Assembly: GCF_020782245.1 (NCBI RefSeq)
Contig: NZ_JAJGNP010000002.1
Coordinates: 248,001 to 312,000 of the forward strand
Source: Sphingobium soli
GTDB lineage: Bacteria; Pseudomonadota; Alphaproteobacteria; Sphingomonadales; Sphingomonadaceae
Direction of reading: 5' to 3'
DNA: 64,000 nt
The stretch's first letter is position 1. Every line of letters starts with the position of its first letter. Shown here piece after piece: positions 8,183 to 16,465 of the stretch. Under the pieces are notes generated by a model. The model saw nothing but the letters and a program-made list of their open reading frames with translations, had not been told where the DNA came from and searched no databases. Made by a program: the position numbers and the translations under genes.

Positions 8183-9508
8183 TCACTTGGCCTTCGCAAC
8201 GCGCCAGACGATCCCGCCGACATCATCGCTGACCAATAGGGCGCCCTGCGCATCCGCCGTCACATCGACAGGGCGGCCATGGGCGTCGCCATCCTCGTCC
8301 AGGAACCCGGTCAGCACATCGACCGGCTTCGTCCTGCCGGCCTCCCCGTCATTGAAGCCGACGAACACCACCTTGTAGCCAGCGGCCGGCTTGCGGTTCC
8401 AGCTGCCATGCAGGCCGACGAACGCGCCGTCGGTAAAGGGCGCGCCGAGTTTCACCTTGTCGGCAAAAGCCAGACCGAGCGGCGCGACATGGTTGCCCAG
8501 CGCATAATCGGGGCGCTTGGTATATTCGCGAATTTCCGGGCGCTGCGGCTGGACACGGCGATCCTCATACCCGCCCCAATAATTCCAGGGCCAGCCGTAG
8601 AAGGCGCCAAATTCGATCCGCGTCAGATAATCGGGGACAAGGTCCGCGCCCAGCATGTCGCGCTCATTGACAACGCCCCATAGCGCCCCGCTCTTGGGTT
8701 CGAAGGCAAGGCCGACAGGATTGCGCAGACCGGACGCGAAGACGCGCTTATACCCGTTCCTGGGGTTCACTTCGAACACCACCGCGCGGTTGCGCTCGCG
8801 CTCCAGCCCATTTTCGCCGATATTGCTGTTCGACCCGACGCCGATGTACAGCAGCCCGTCGGGCGATGCGACCATGCTCTTGGTCCAATGCTGGTTGGGC
8901 GATTGGGCGGGCAGGTCGATGATCTTGCGCCCGGCGGCGCTGATCTTCGTGTCGCCTTCCTTGTACGGGAAGGCCATCAGCGCATCAGTATTGGCAACGT
9001 AAAGCGTGTCGCCGATCAAGGCCATTCCGTAGGGCGAGTTCAGGCCCGTCAGAAATGCCGTCTTGGTATCGGCCCTGCCGTCCTTGTCGGTGTCGCGCAG
9101 CAGGGTAATACGGTTGGCCGAAGGAACGCCAGCACCCGCCTTGTCCATCAGGTAGTTCATGACCCGCTGGACGATGCCGTCCTTGGGGCGCGGCGGGCTG
9201 TTGGTTTCGGCGACCAAGATGTCGCCATTGGGCAGCCGCAGCAGGGATCGCGGATGCGCCAGGCCCTCGGCAAACCGGTCGACCGCCAATCCCTTGGCGG
9301 CAACGGGTTTCTCGCCGGCCTTCCACGGCTTGACCTCGGCAATATTCACCGTCGGGATCATCTCGCTGCGAGGGCTGGTGAAAACCGGTTCCCGGCCCGT
9401 ATCGGCGCCTGCCGGCAATCGGGCTGTGTCGCCCTGGGCCAGATAGAGAAATCCACCGCCGACGAGCGCGAGGGCGACGAGGGGGAGGGCAATGAGATGC
9501 TTGTTCAT
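8183..9508 (-). CDS. PQQ-dependent sugar dehydrogenase family protein (periplasmic beta-propeller)
   Basis: About 441 residues with an N-terminal hydrophobic anchor/signal (MNKHLIALPLVALALVGG) followed by a six-bladed glucose/sorbosone dehydrogenase propeller. Recognisable segments are FAEGLAHPRSLLRLPNGDI, GVGSNSNIGENG, FASGLRNPVGLAF and FVGLHGSWNR. The family (soluble GDH, Asd and YliI type, L-sorbosone dehydrogenase) oxidises aldose sugars using PQQ in the periplasm. PQQ synthesis genes are not in the window. I start at ATG 9508, which fits a signal peptide; ATG 9517 three codons upstream is equally possible, and neither has a clear Shine-Dalgarno. Substrate unknown. Confidence 0.82.
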   Translation of the reverse strand: MNKHLIALPLVALALVGGGFLYLAQGDTARLPAGADTGREPVFTSPRSEMIPTVNIAEVKPWKAGEKPVAAKGLAVDRFAEGLAHPRSLLRLPNGDILVAETNSPPRPKDGIVQRVMNYLMDKAGAGVPSANRITLLRDTDKDGRADTKTAFLTGLNSPYGMALIGDTLYVANTDALMAFPYKEGDTKISAAGRKIIDLPAQSPNQHWTKSMVASPDGLLYIGVGSNSNIGENGLERERNRAVVFEVNPRNGYKRVFASGLRNPVGLAFEPKSGALWGVVNERDMLGADLVPDYLTRIEFGAFYGWPWNYWGGYEDRRVQPQRPEIREYTKRPDYALGNHVAPLGLAFADKVKLGAPFTDGAFVGLHGSWNRKPAAGYKVVFVGFNDGEAGRTKPVDVLTGFLDEDGDAHGRPVDVTADAQGALLVSDDVGGIVWRVAKAK

Positions 9509-9568
9509 GCGCCACATCTATGCGCCGATCGGGTGTCGGGCAAGGTTATTGCCCCGTTGTAACGCCGC

Positions 9569-9742
9569 TTATTTGCCGCGTTCGCCCAGATAGATCAGCA
9601 AGGCGATAATGATACCTAGCGCCAAACCGCTTAACAACCCGATCGTCGGCTGACCCAACAGGCCGCCGCCGATCGTACCGGCGAGAATCAGCAGCGCGAT
9701 GATCGCGCCGGAACCGGTCGGATTGGAACGACGATCCTTCAT
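9569..9742 (-). CDS. Very small two-helix membrane protein (57 aa)
   Basis: Read directly from the minus strand: it starts MKDRRSNPTGSGAIIALL, has one hydrophobic stretch (about residues 13-30), a short Gly/Pro turn (LGQPTIG), and a second hydrophobic stretch (about 35-52). It ends YLGERGK and stops with TAA. Base composition and third-position GC bias match neighbouring genes. The basic N-terminus and basic C-terminus around two membrane helices suggest an inner-membrane hairpin with both ends inside. No function recognised. It lies just upstream, in gene order, of the sugar dehydrogenase on the same strand, and its promoter would fall in the palindrome-bearing region at 9814-9847. Confidence 0.65.
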   Translation of the reverse strand: MKDRRSNPTGSGAIIALLILAGTIGGGLLGQPTIGLLSGLALGIIIALLIYLGERGK

Positions 9743-9813
9743 GGCGCTGTCCTTGCCATGCTAATCTGATTGAAGCCAGCGCCTTTGCGACCCTGTCCAA
9801 AATGGGTCGAACG

Positions 9814-9847
9814 ATCCCGAAGCGGGATATTCGTCCCGAAACGGGAT
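9814..9847. promoter_or_regulatory. Two tandem palindromes, candidate operator
   Basis: ATCCCG-AAG-CGGGAT at 9814-9828 and GTCCCG-AAA-CGGGAT at 9833-9847. Both are 15-bp dyads with the same half-sites, and their starts are 19 bp apart. They lie in the 215-bp gap between the divergent 57-residue membrane-protein gene and the 69-residue conserved gene. The repeated symmetric half-site is what a dimeric regulator binds. No regulator gene is adjacent, and I do not recognise the motif. Confidence 0.5.
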
Positions 9848-9957
9848 ATGCCTAAACGCGTCTTCATCATAATCTCCCAGCGTTTTCGTTGATCCGCCTG
9901 GATGGCATGTTTCTTGGGTCGGCCGATGGATATCAAAAGGGGGAGCGGGGGCGCACC

Positions 9958-10167
9958 ATGCAATTGCCATATCTGTCCGGCCGCAAAAGCGTTGACGACG
10001 CGGCCGATCTGATCAGCCGATTTGGCGCCAATGCCGGCTATGAAGCGGCCGCCCGTGCCGGTCGAAGCCTGGACCAGGGCAACCATATCCATTTCTGTCA
10101 CTGGCGGCAGATAGAACGGCTCATCCTGTTGCTGGCAATTGATCAGCCGGCCGGTACCGTCCACTGA
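9958..10167 (+). CDS. Conserved small protein (69 aa), function unknown
   Basis: A 69-residue soluble protein starting MQLPYLSGRKSVDDAADLIS. The stretch GNHIHFCHWRQIERLILLL near residues 42-60 looks like the conserved core; closely similar small proteins occur in many sphingomonads as far as I recall. The ATG at 9958 is behind a purine-rich GGGGGAGCGGGGG. The in-frame extension upstream of it is unlikely to be coding. It converges with argC, seven bases away. The single Cys and adjacent His/Arg could bind something, but nothing supports a specific role. Confidence 0.65.
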   Translation: MQLPYLSGRKSVDDAADLISRFGANAGYEAAARAGRSLDQGNHIHFCHWRQIERLILLLAIDQPAGTVH

Positions 10168-10174
10168 CGATGGC

Positions 10175-11119
10175 TTAAAGGCGCAGCCCAGCGGTCTCGG
10201 GCAATCCGGCAAGGATATTGAGATTCTGCACGGCCGCGCCGGCCGCGCCCTTGCCCAGATTGTCAAGCGCGGCCACCAGCCGGGCCTGGCCGGTGTCCGG
10301 GTTGCCGCACAGGAACAATGCCAGTCGATCGGTCGCGCCCACATATTCCAGCGGCACGCCGGACATGGCCGCGCTGTCCTCCAGCGCGGCGACGGTGACG
10401 ATCGACGACTGCGCATAGGCTGACGCCAGCGCGTCGTGAATGTCGGCCAGCGATGGCGTGCCCGGCATGGCGCGCAGTTGCAATGGCACTTCCACGATCA
10501 TGCCGCGATAGGCATTGGCCACCGCAGGCGCGAAGAGCGGCGGGTGCGTCAATCCGGAATAGCGGGTCATTTCCGGCACATGCTTGTGCCCGAGGCTGAG
10601 GCCATAGGGGCGGAAGGCGCTGGGCTGCGCGGCGGCGCCCTCATAGTCCGCAATCATCGCCTTGCCGCCGCCCGAATAGCCCGATGCGCCGGACACTGTG
10701 ACCGGCCAGTCAGCTGGAATGAGCCCGGCGAGCACCAGCGGGCGCACCAGCGCAAGGAAACCCGTGGGCCAGCAACCCGGGTTGGCGACGCGGCGGCTTG
10801 CGGCCAGGCGGTTCCGATGTCCCGGCTCCAGTTCCGGAAATCCATAGGTCCATCCGTCGGCCACGCGATGTGCGGTCGATGCGTCGATCACGCGCGTATG
10901 ATCATTGTCGATCAGCGCCACCGCCTCGCGCGCGGCGTCGTCGGGCAGGCACAGGATCACGATGTCCGCAGCATTCAGCGCGTCGCGCCGGGCGGCCGCA
11001 TTCCTGCGATCCTCCAGATCGAGCGTGATGAGCGAGAGTTCCTGCCGGCCCGCGAGCCTTTCGGCGATTTCGATCCCGGTCGTCCCATGCCCGCCGTCGA
11101 TGAAGACATTCGTGGTCAT
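10175..11119 (-). CDS. argC: N-acetyl-gamma-glutamyl-phosphate reductase (short, type 2)
   Basis: 314 residues; reduces N-acetylglutamyl phosphate to the semialdehyde in arginine synthesis with NADPH. The Rossmann motif near the N-terminus is VFIDGGHGTTGIEIAERL. The catalytic-Cys region ANPGCWPTGFLALVRPL is present, followed by SGASGYSGGGK and the histidine-bearing GLSLGHKHVPEM. The sequence and length are of the type 2 ArgC that lacks the insertion of the E. coli enzyme. The start ATG at 11119 overlaps the stop of the NlpC/P60 gene by 4 bases (ATGA). It is the last gene of a minus-strand run with a MarR regulator and an NlpC/P60 peptidase, an unusual partnership. Confidence 0.92.
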   Translation of the reverse strand: MTTNVFIDGGHGTTGIEIAERLAGRQELSLITLDLEDRRNAAARRDALNAADIVILCLPDDAAREAVALIDNDHTRVIDASTAHRVADGWTYGFPELEPGHRNRLAASRRVANPGCWPTGFLALVRPLVLAGLIPADWPVTVSGASGYSGGGKAMIADYEGAAAQPSAFRPYGLSLGHKHVPEMTRYSGLTHPPLFAPAVANAYRGMIVEVPLQLRAMPGTPSLADIHDALASAYAQSSIVTVAALEDSAAMSGVPLEYVGATDRLALFLCGNPDTGQARLVAALDNLGKGAAGAAVQNLNILAGLPETAGLRL

Positions 11120-12024
11120 AAACTTACCCTGCGCCGCGCGATGATCGGACTGGGATGGTCCGCCGCCAGCCGGGCGACGACGTCGACCAAAGGTTCCTTC
11201 ACCACGGCCATCCAGTGCGCGTTCGCATGCAATAGGGTGGCGCCGTCCGTCATGATGCCGACATGGCCGGGAAAGAAGATGAGGTCCCCACGTTTCAGCC
11301 CTGCGTCGCTTTCGATGGGCGTGCCGATCCCTTCGCTTTGCAGGTCGGTATCGCGCGGCACGCTGAGTCCTGCTCGGCCGAGCGCCACTTGGACCAGGCC
11401 GGAGCAGTCGATGCCGCGATGCCCGCGTCCGCCCCAGACATAGGGCTTGCCCAGGTGCCGTTCGGCCAACGAAACCCAATCGGCGGTCGACTCGGTTAAA
11501 GGCGCGGCATGGCGCAGATGCACAAACCCATCCCCGCAGGCGATGAAGTCACCACAATGCTCGCCCGTAAACCTGGCCCCAAGCGGCCAATAGTCCGCGA
11601 TCGGCGATTTGATGTCGGGCGCACTGAACAGGGGCGCGGTCAATGCCGTTACCCGATGGGTGGGCTGTTCCTCAACATCCAGCGCGTCGCGCCGGATATA
11701 GCCGACATAGCCGTCATGCCCGCAAAAACCCCATGCCCAGTCCGTGGTTACGTCCAGCGCGTGGAAGACTTCGCCACGCAGCAGTTCGCTGATCGCTTCG
11801 GCCGTCGGCGATGCCGCCGCCAATATGGGGGTGCCGGGCGCAACGCATGTCAGTGCAACCGCCCGCGCATAATGAGCGGAAAAGAGCGTTCCTGCTAGCG
11901 AAAGATCGGCCAGGTCGCCACGCGCTGCATGAACACGCCGGTCCAGCGCGGCCGAACGGCCTTGCAGTTTGAACCGGGTTCTTTCAGGCGGAGCGTTCCG
12001 CAGCGGGGTTGTCCATCCGTTCAT
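11116..12024 (-). CDS. NlpC/P60-family cell-wall peptidase with SH3-like N-terminus
   Basis: 302 residues. The N-terminal half has SH3-like segments (SLAGTLFSAHYARAV near 40; DGYVGYIRRDAL near 110). The C-terminal NlpC/P60 domain contains the catalytic Cys in GIDCSGLVQVAL, preceded by YVWGGRGHRG, and the catalytic His in FFPGHVGIMTD. It resembles gamma-D-glutamyl-L-diamino-acid endopeptidases (dipeptidyl-peptidase VI group) that cut peptidoglycan stem peptides. No signal peptide is visible, so a cytoplasmic recycling role is plausible. The start ATG 12024 lies 41 nt inside the MarR gene, with AGGAAC upstream. The protein needs this start, because the conserved SH3 region begins soon after it. 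Confidence 0.85.
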   Translation of the reverse strand: MNGWTTPLRNAPPERTRFKLQGRSAALDRRVHAARGDLADLSLAGTLFSAHYARAVALTCVAPGTPILAAASPTAEAISELLRGEVFHALDVTTDWAWGFCGHDGYVGYIRRDALDVEEQPTHRVTALTAPLFSAPDIKSPIADYWPLGARFTGEHCGDFIACGDGFVHLRHAAPLTESTADWVSLAERHLGKPYVWGGRGHRGIDCSGLVQVALGRAGLSVPRDTDLQSEGIGTPIESDAGLKRGDLIFFPGHVGIMTDGATLLHANAHWMAVVKEPLVDVVARLAADHPSPIIARRRVSL

Positions 12025-12391
12025 CGCGCGCGGTTCCTGCGATGAAAAGGTGAAAGGCGTCAAGAAATTCCGCGCCTTTGGGCGTTCGGGTGATGAAAAT
12101 ATTGCGACGGTCTGCAACATCGCGCTCACGCCGCAGATAGCCGAGCGCCGATAATTTGTTGAGCGCGCGCGTGATCACCGGCTTTGAGACATGCAGCGTT
12201 TCGGCAAGGCCCCGCACGGTATGCGGCCCCGAGCTGATATACACCGTCATCATCAGGGCCATTTGGCGATTGGTAAGGTCGGGTTTGCCCGAGCGTACAT
12301 AATCGACCAGCGTCGACATCCACTGACGCAGCAACGGGATGCCCGGGCGGTTGGTCTCGGCGGAGGACTGACTGGCTGAAAGGGCGTTCAT
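11984..12391 (-). CDS. MarR-family transcriptional regulator
   Basis: 135 residues with a winged helix: QMALMMTVYISSGPHTVRGLAETLHVSK leads into the recognition helix PVITRALNKLSALGYLRR, followed by the wing ERDVADRRNIFITRTPKG. It shares 41 nt with the following NlpC/P60 gene in another frame, so the two are transcribed and probably translated together. MarR proteins usually repress nearby genes and release DNA on binding a small ligand. The likely operator would be in the 59-bp gap before it (12392-12450), where I see no strong palindrome. Ligand unknown. Confidence 0.85.
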   Translation of the reverse strand: MNALSASQSSAETNRPGIPLLRQWMSTLVDYVRSGKPDLTNRQMALMMTVYISSGPHTVRGLAETLHVSKPVITRALNKLSALGYLRRERDVADRRNIFITRTPKGAEFLDAFHLFIAGTARDERMDNPAAERSA

Positions 12392-12450
12392 GCCCGCTTA
12401 ACGCGCGATGGCCAATCCGGTTGCGTAACGGATAGGCCTTTGTAAATGCG

Positions 12451-13848
12451 TCATCGTTCTGGGCGATAGCGATCCTGAAGCAATCTGAATATGGCGCGCA
12501 TACCCAACGCTTCGCCACCCTTAGGGCGGCCGGGTTTGGCGGACGGACGCCAGGCGAATGTATCGAGATGCAGCCAGGGTGTGTTGTCCGGAACGAAGCG
12601 CTTCAGAAACAAAGCTGCGGTGATCGCGCCGGCAAAGCCGCCATCACCGGCATTGTTGATGTCGGCCACGTCGGATTTGAGCATATCGGCATAGGGATCC
12701 CACAGCGGCAACCGCCACAGCGGGTCGTCGACGTCGGTGCCATGGGCGATCGCTTGCCCCGCAAGATCATCGTTGTTGCAGAATAAGGCGGGCAGATCGG
12801 GGCCGACCGCGACACGCGCAGCGCCCGTCAGCGTGGCGAAATCGATCACCAGGTCCGGCCTGTCTTCGCCGGCGCGAGTTAGTGCGTCCCCCAGCACAAG
12901 GCGGCCTTCGGCATCGGTATTGCCGATTTCGACGGTCAGCCCCTTGCGGCTGCGTAGGATGTCGCCCGGGCGAAAGGCGTTCGCGCCAATGGCGTTTTCG
13001 GCTGCGGCGATCAGAAGATGCAGCCGAACAGGCAGACGGTTCGCCATGATCAATTGTGCAAGCGCAAGCGCGTGGGCCGCCCCGCCCATGTCCTTCTTCA
13101 TCAGGCGCATGCCCGATGATGGCTTGATGTCGAGGCCGCCGCTGTCGAAACAGATGCCCTTGCCCACCAGGGCGAGGCGGGGGTCGGACGGCTCACCCCA
13201 TTCCAATTCTATCAACCGCGGCGCAAAGCTGCGGTCGGCGGCCTTGCCCACGGCATGGATCATGGGAAAGCCCTGCTCCAGTGCGTCCCCGCGGGTGGTG
13301 GTGACGCGGGCGCCGAATGGTTGCGCGACGCGTTCCACCGCCTGCTCCAGATCAGGCGGCCCCATGTCGGCAGCCGGAACATTGACCATGTCCCGCACCA
13401 GCGCGGTTGCACGGGCCAGATGCAGGGTCGGTTCAATACGGGCGACGTCCTGGGTCAGAAGGACTTTGGGACCCGTTGAATTGTCGTCCTGCCGATAGCG
13501 GTCGAACCGATATTGCGCCATCAGCCAGCCAAGCGCCGCGTCACCCGCCCGACCATCGGCGAGCCGATACTGCCCCTCCGGCAAGGCCTCCGCCAATTTG
13601 GCGAGGCACCAGGGGCCCATTTTTCCCCGATCCGGCACGACCGTGACGACCGACCAGTCATGCTGATCCCCGCCCCACAACAGCGCATGATCGCCAATCT
13701 TGCCGCGAAACTTTTGCGCTGAGAGCATGTGCCGAGTCGAAGCGGATTGCCCGCTGTTCCACGCGTCGTAGCTGTCGGGATCCAGCAATTGGATCATGTG
13801 CGCGGGCTGTTGGTTATCTGTTTTGAGCAGGTCGGAAAAGTCGATCAT
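12451..13848 (-). CDS. Leucyl aminopeptidase family protein (M17)
   Basis: 465 residues; dinuclear-zinc M17 aminopeptidase. The metal and catalytic segments are intact: VGKGICFDSGGLDIKPSSG (catalytic Lys region), MKKDMGGAA, and NTDAEGRLVLGDAL with the catalytic Arg. The N-terminal domain (residues 1-150) is divergent, as in the PepB/alphaproteobacterial subgroup. It removes N-terminal residues from peptides in the cytoplasm. It is followed 59 bp later on the same strand by the MarR-NlpC-argC run, so peptide turnover (M17 plus NlpC/P60) may be a shared theme. Confidence 0.92.
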   Translation of the reverse strand: MIDFSDLLKTDNQQPAHMIQLLDPDSYDAWNSGQSASTRHMLSAQKFRGKIGDHALLWGGDQHDWSVVTVVPDRGKMGPWCLAKLAEALPEGQYRLADGRAGDAALGWLMAQYRFDRYRQDDNSTGPKVLLTQDVARIEPTLHLARATALVRDMVNVPAADMGPPDLEQAVERVAQPFGARVTTTRGDALEQGFPMIHAVGKAADRSFAPRLIELEWGEPSDPRLALVGKGICFDSGGLDIKPSSGMRLMKKDMGGAAHALALAQLIMANRLPVRLHLLIAAAENAIGANAFRPGDILRSRKGLTVEIGNTDAEGRLVLGDALTRAGEDRPDLVIDFATLTGAARVAVGPDLPALFCNNDDLAGQAIAHGTDVDDPLWRLPLWDPYADMLKSDVADINNAGDGGFAGAITAALFLKRFVPDNTPWLHLDTFAWRPSAKPGRPKGGEALGMRAIFRLLQDRYRPER

Positions 13849-13989
13849 GCCGCCGATGTAAGGGAAAGTTCAGGAGGAGGGGAAGAGGCAATTTCCCATC
13901 GCGCGCGTGGCACGGCCGACCCATTCCGTCTTTGCCTCCCTCGGCCAATCGGCCTAGAAGGAATGAAAGAAGAAACAAGGAGATGGACA

Positions 13990-14196
13990 ATGACACACGG
14001 AGATGACCGCAGTTTGCAGGCGGCGCGCGCCAGGGCCTATGCGCTCGCTGAAACCGGCCGTTTTGACAATGGCAATGCGGTTCAGCAGGCGCTGATCGCC
14101 GAAGGCTGGTCGAATGCCGGTCGCGCGCTGGAAAGCGACTATGCACGCCAGGCAGTCGGCGAGCGCTGCCGGGCGGCCCAGGCGCAGGCGCACTGA
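13990..14196 (+). CDS. Small conserved protein (68 aa), function unknown
   Basis: A 68-residue soluble, Ala/Arg-rich protein (SLQAARARAYALAETGRF near the N-terminus, then VQQALIAEGW). The start at 13990 has an excellent AAGGAG seven bases upstream. Longer in-frame extensions run antisense into the M17 gene region and are rejected. Its stop overlaps the start of the next gene by one base (TGATG), so the two are coupled. No domain recognised; likely all-helical. Confidence 0.7.
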   Translation: MTHGDDRSLQAARARAYALAETGRFDNGNAVQQALIAEGWSNAGRALESDYARQAVGERCRAAQAQAH

Positions 14197-15014
14197 TGCG
14201 CGGCGGCGGGGTGATGGCGGTTGCGGTGTTCTTGGCAGCTTGCTCGCCAACAGCAGATGAAACCGCCGGCAATTCGGTTTCAAACGCAGGCGCCACGCAA
14301 TTTGCCAATCATATGGCGGGTGTGAGCCGGCCGCCCTCATCCCCTGCCGCCCCCTTTTCGCAAAGCGACAAGACCGAATTTCTGGAATTCGCCTATGCCT
14401 ATCCCGCTGAGGCAGCGGCGATTCCGGCGCTGGTCGACAAGTTTCGCAAAGCGATGGAGGCAGGCAAGGCCGACGCCCTCAAGATGGCGCGGGAAGATAG
14501 TGAATCGGCGAAAAAGGCGGGTTATCCGTTTCGGCCCCACAGTCTTGAAACAGAATGGACGGTCGCGGCCGATACGCCGCGATTCCTGTCGCTCCGCTCG
14601 CAGACCTATGTCTATACTGGTGGCGCCCATGGCATGACGGGATATGACACCGTTCTATGGGATAAAGAGCGCCAGCGGGAAACCAGCGTCAAGGCGCTGA
14701 TGACGTCGCCCACTGCTTTTGCCGCCGCCATTCGCGATCGCTTTTGTGCCGAACTGGACAAGCAGCGCGCGGACAAACGGGGCGAACCGGTCGTTGCTGG
14801 CGACGATGATTTCACCAAATGCATCGATCCGCTGGATCAGGTTCTGGTGCCAGCCTCCAAGGACAGCAAGCTGATCGACAGCATGACCGTGATCATCGGT
14901 CCCTATAGCGCCGGTCCTTATGCCGAGGGGACGTATGAAGTGACGATTCCGGTGGATGCCGCGATGCGCAAGGCGATCAAGACCGAGTATCAGGACGCCT
15001 TTCTGACGCCCTGA
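14196..15014 (+). CDS. DUF3298/DUF4163-type lipoprotein
   Basis: 272 residues with a lipoprotein signal (MAVAVFLAAC, lipobox LAAC) followed by a low-complexity linker. The C-terminal two-thirds match the DUF4163-DUF3298 arrangement, with the diagnostic YVYTGGAHGMTGY near residue 145 and a terminal segment IIGPYSAGPYAEGTYEVTIP. Such domains occur in RsiV-like anti-sigma factors and in periplasmic proteins of unknown role; here there is no sigma factor beside it. It is translationally coupled to the 68-residue protein. Envelope location is supported; function is not. Confidence 0.8.
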   Translation: MRGGGVMAVAVFLAACSPTADETAGNSVSNAGATQFANHMAGVSRPPSSPAAPFSQSDKTEFLEFAYAYPAEAAAIPALVDKFRKAMEAGKADALKMAREDSESAKKAGYPFRPHSLETEWTVAADTPRFLSLRSQTYVYTGGAHGMTGYDTVLWDKERQRETSVKALMTSPTAFAAAIRDRFCAELDKQRADKRGEPVVAGDDDFTKCIDPLDQVLVPASKDSKLIDSMTVIIGPYSAGPYAEGTYEVTIPVDAAMRKAIKTEYQDAFLTP

Positions 15015-15051
15015 TCATCGGGTCCAAGGTTTCGGTGGAACCGTGGGTGTT

Positions 15052-16416
15052 TCAGGCGGGAACGCCGTAGAGATCATGGTCGTCGGCATCCTCCACCACG
15101 ATATCGACAATGTCCCCGGCGCGATGTCCCTCGCCGACATCGCGTAGGAATACATTACCGTCGATTTCCGGCGCATCCGCCTGGCTGCGTGCCGTCGCGC
15201 CGATGCTGCCATCCTCGTCGGGTTCGCCGACTTCATCGATGATGACGGGCAGAATGCGGCCGACCTTAGCCTGCAATTTGGCGGCGCTGATGGCCGCTGT
15301 CCTTTCCATGATCCGCTGGTAGCGTTCTTCCTTGACCTCTTCGGTCACGGCATCGGGCAGAGCGTTGGCCGCCGCGCCCTCCACCGGTTCGAACCGGAAC
15401 GCGCCGACACGGTCGAGTTGCGCTTCATCCAGCCAGTCGAGCAGATATTGGAAATCCGCCTCCGTCTCGCCGGGGAAACCGACCACGAACGAAGAGCGGA
15501 TCGCGATGTCCGGGCAGATGGCGCGCCACTTGCGGATGCGATCAAGCACTTTGGCTTCGTTGGCCGGCCGCTTCATCGCCTTGAGCACATTGGGGGCGGC
15601 ATGCTGGAAGGGGATGTCCAGATAGGGCGTCAGTAGGCCGTCCGCCATCAGGGGGATGACCTGATCGACATGCGGATAGGGGTAGACATAGTGGAGTCGC
15701 ACCCATGGTGCGCGCCCCTCCGCCGTGCGCAACTGGCCCAGTTCTCGAGCAAGGTCGGTCATGTGCGCCCGGACATCGCGGCCCTTCCATTGCCGCACAT
15801 CATGGCGGGTATCGACGCCATAGGCCGATGTGTCCTGGCTGATGACCAGCAATTCCTTCGTGCCCGCCGCCACCAGCTTTTCCGCTTCGCGCAGCACCGC
15901 ATCGATACGGCGGCTTACCAGGTCGCCGCGAATTGAGGGAATGATGCAGAAGGAACAGCGGTGATTGCATCCTTCGCTGATCTTCAAATAGCTGTAGTGA
16001 CGCGGTGTGAGCTTGAGGCCCCCTTCGGGCACCAGATCGACAAAGGCATTGGGGATGGGCGGAGAGGCGTCATGCACGGCATTGACGACCTGCTCATATT
16101 GATGCGCGCCCGTGACGGCCAGCACCTGCGGGAATTTCGCGCGGATGACCTCTGCTTCGTCACCCATGCAGCCGGTCACGATGACGCGGCCATTTTCCGC
16201 AATCGCTTCGCCGATGGCTTCGAGCGACTCTTCCTTGGCCGAGTCGAGAAAACCGCAAGTGTTGACGAGCACGACGTCCGCGCCCGCATAGTCAGCGGAC
16301 ATCTGATAGCCGTCGGATCGCAATTTGGTCAGGATACGCTCGGAATCGACCAGATTTTTGGGACAGCCGAGCGACACCATGCCGATCTTCGGCGCGTCTG
16401 GAATTTTGGTTGCCAT
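15052..16416 (-). CDS. rimO: Ribosomal protein S12 methylthiotransferase
   Basis: 454-residue radical-SAM methylthiotransferase that modifies Asp of ribosomal protein S12. The N-terminal UPF0004 domain has [15 protein letters not shown] and NTCGF and TGCMGD, giving three Cys for the second iron-sulfur cluster. The radical SAM motif is CNHRCSFC within [24 protein letters not shown] domain closes the protein. The PYPHVDQVI and [12 protein letters not shown] segments are RimO rather than MiaB signatures. The ATG at 16416 is chosen because RimO N-termini align there; upstream in-frame sequence is antisense to noncoding/channel DNA. Confidence 0.95.
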   Translation of the reverse strand: MATKIPDAPKIGMVSLGCPKNLVDSERILTKLRSDGYQMSADYAGADVVLVNTCGFLDSAKEESLEAIGEAIAENGRVIVTGCMGDEAEVIRAKFPQVLAVTGAHQYEQVVNAVHDASPPIPNAFVDLVPEGGLKLTPRHYSYLKISEGCNHRCSFCIIPSIRGDLVSRRIDAVLREAEKLVAAGTKELLVISQDTSAYGVDTRHDVRQWKGRDVRAHMTDLARELGQLRTAEGRAPWVRLHYVYPYPHVDQVIPLMADGLLTPYLDIPFQHAAPNVLKAMKRPANEAKVLDRIRKWRAICPDIAIRSSFVVGFPGETEADFQYLLDWLDEAQLDRVGAFRFEPVEGAAANALPDAVTEEVKEERYQRIMERTAAISAAKLQAKVGRILPVIIDEVGEPDEDGSIGATARSQADAPEIDGNVFLRDVGEGHRAGDIVDIVVEDADDHDLYGVPA

Positions 16417-16465
16417 GATCGGCGCGCACATAGGGATTTTTGGGGCCAATGTCACGGAAAACGAC

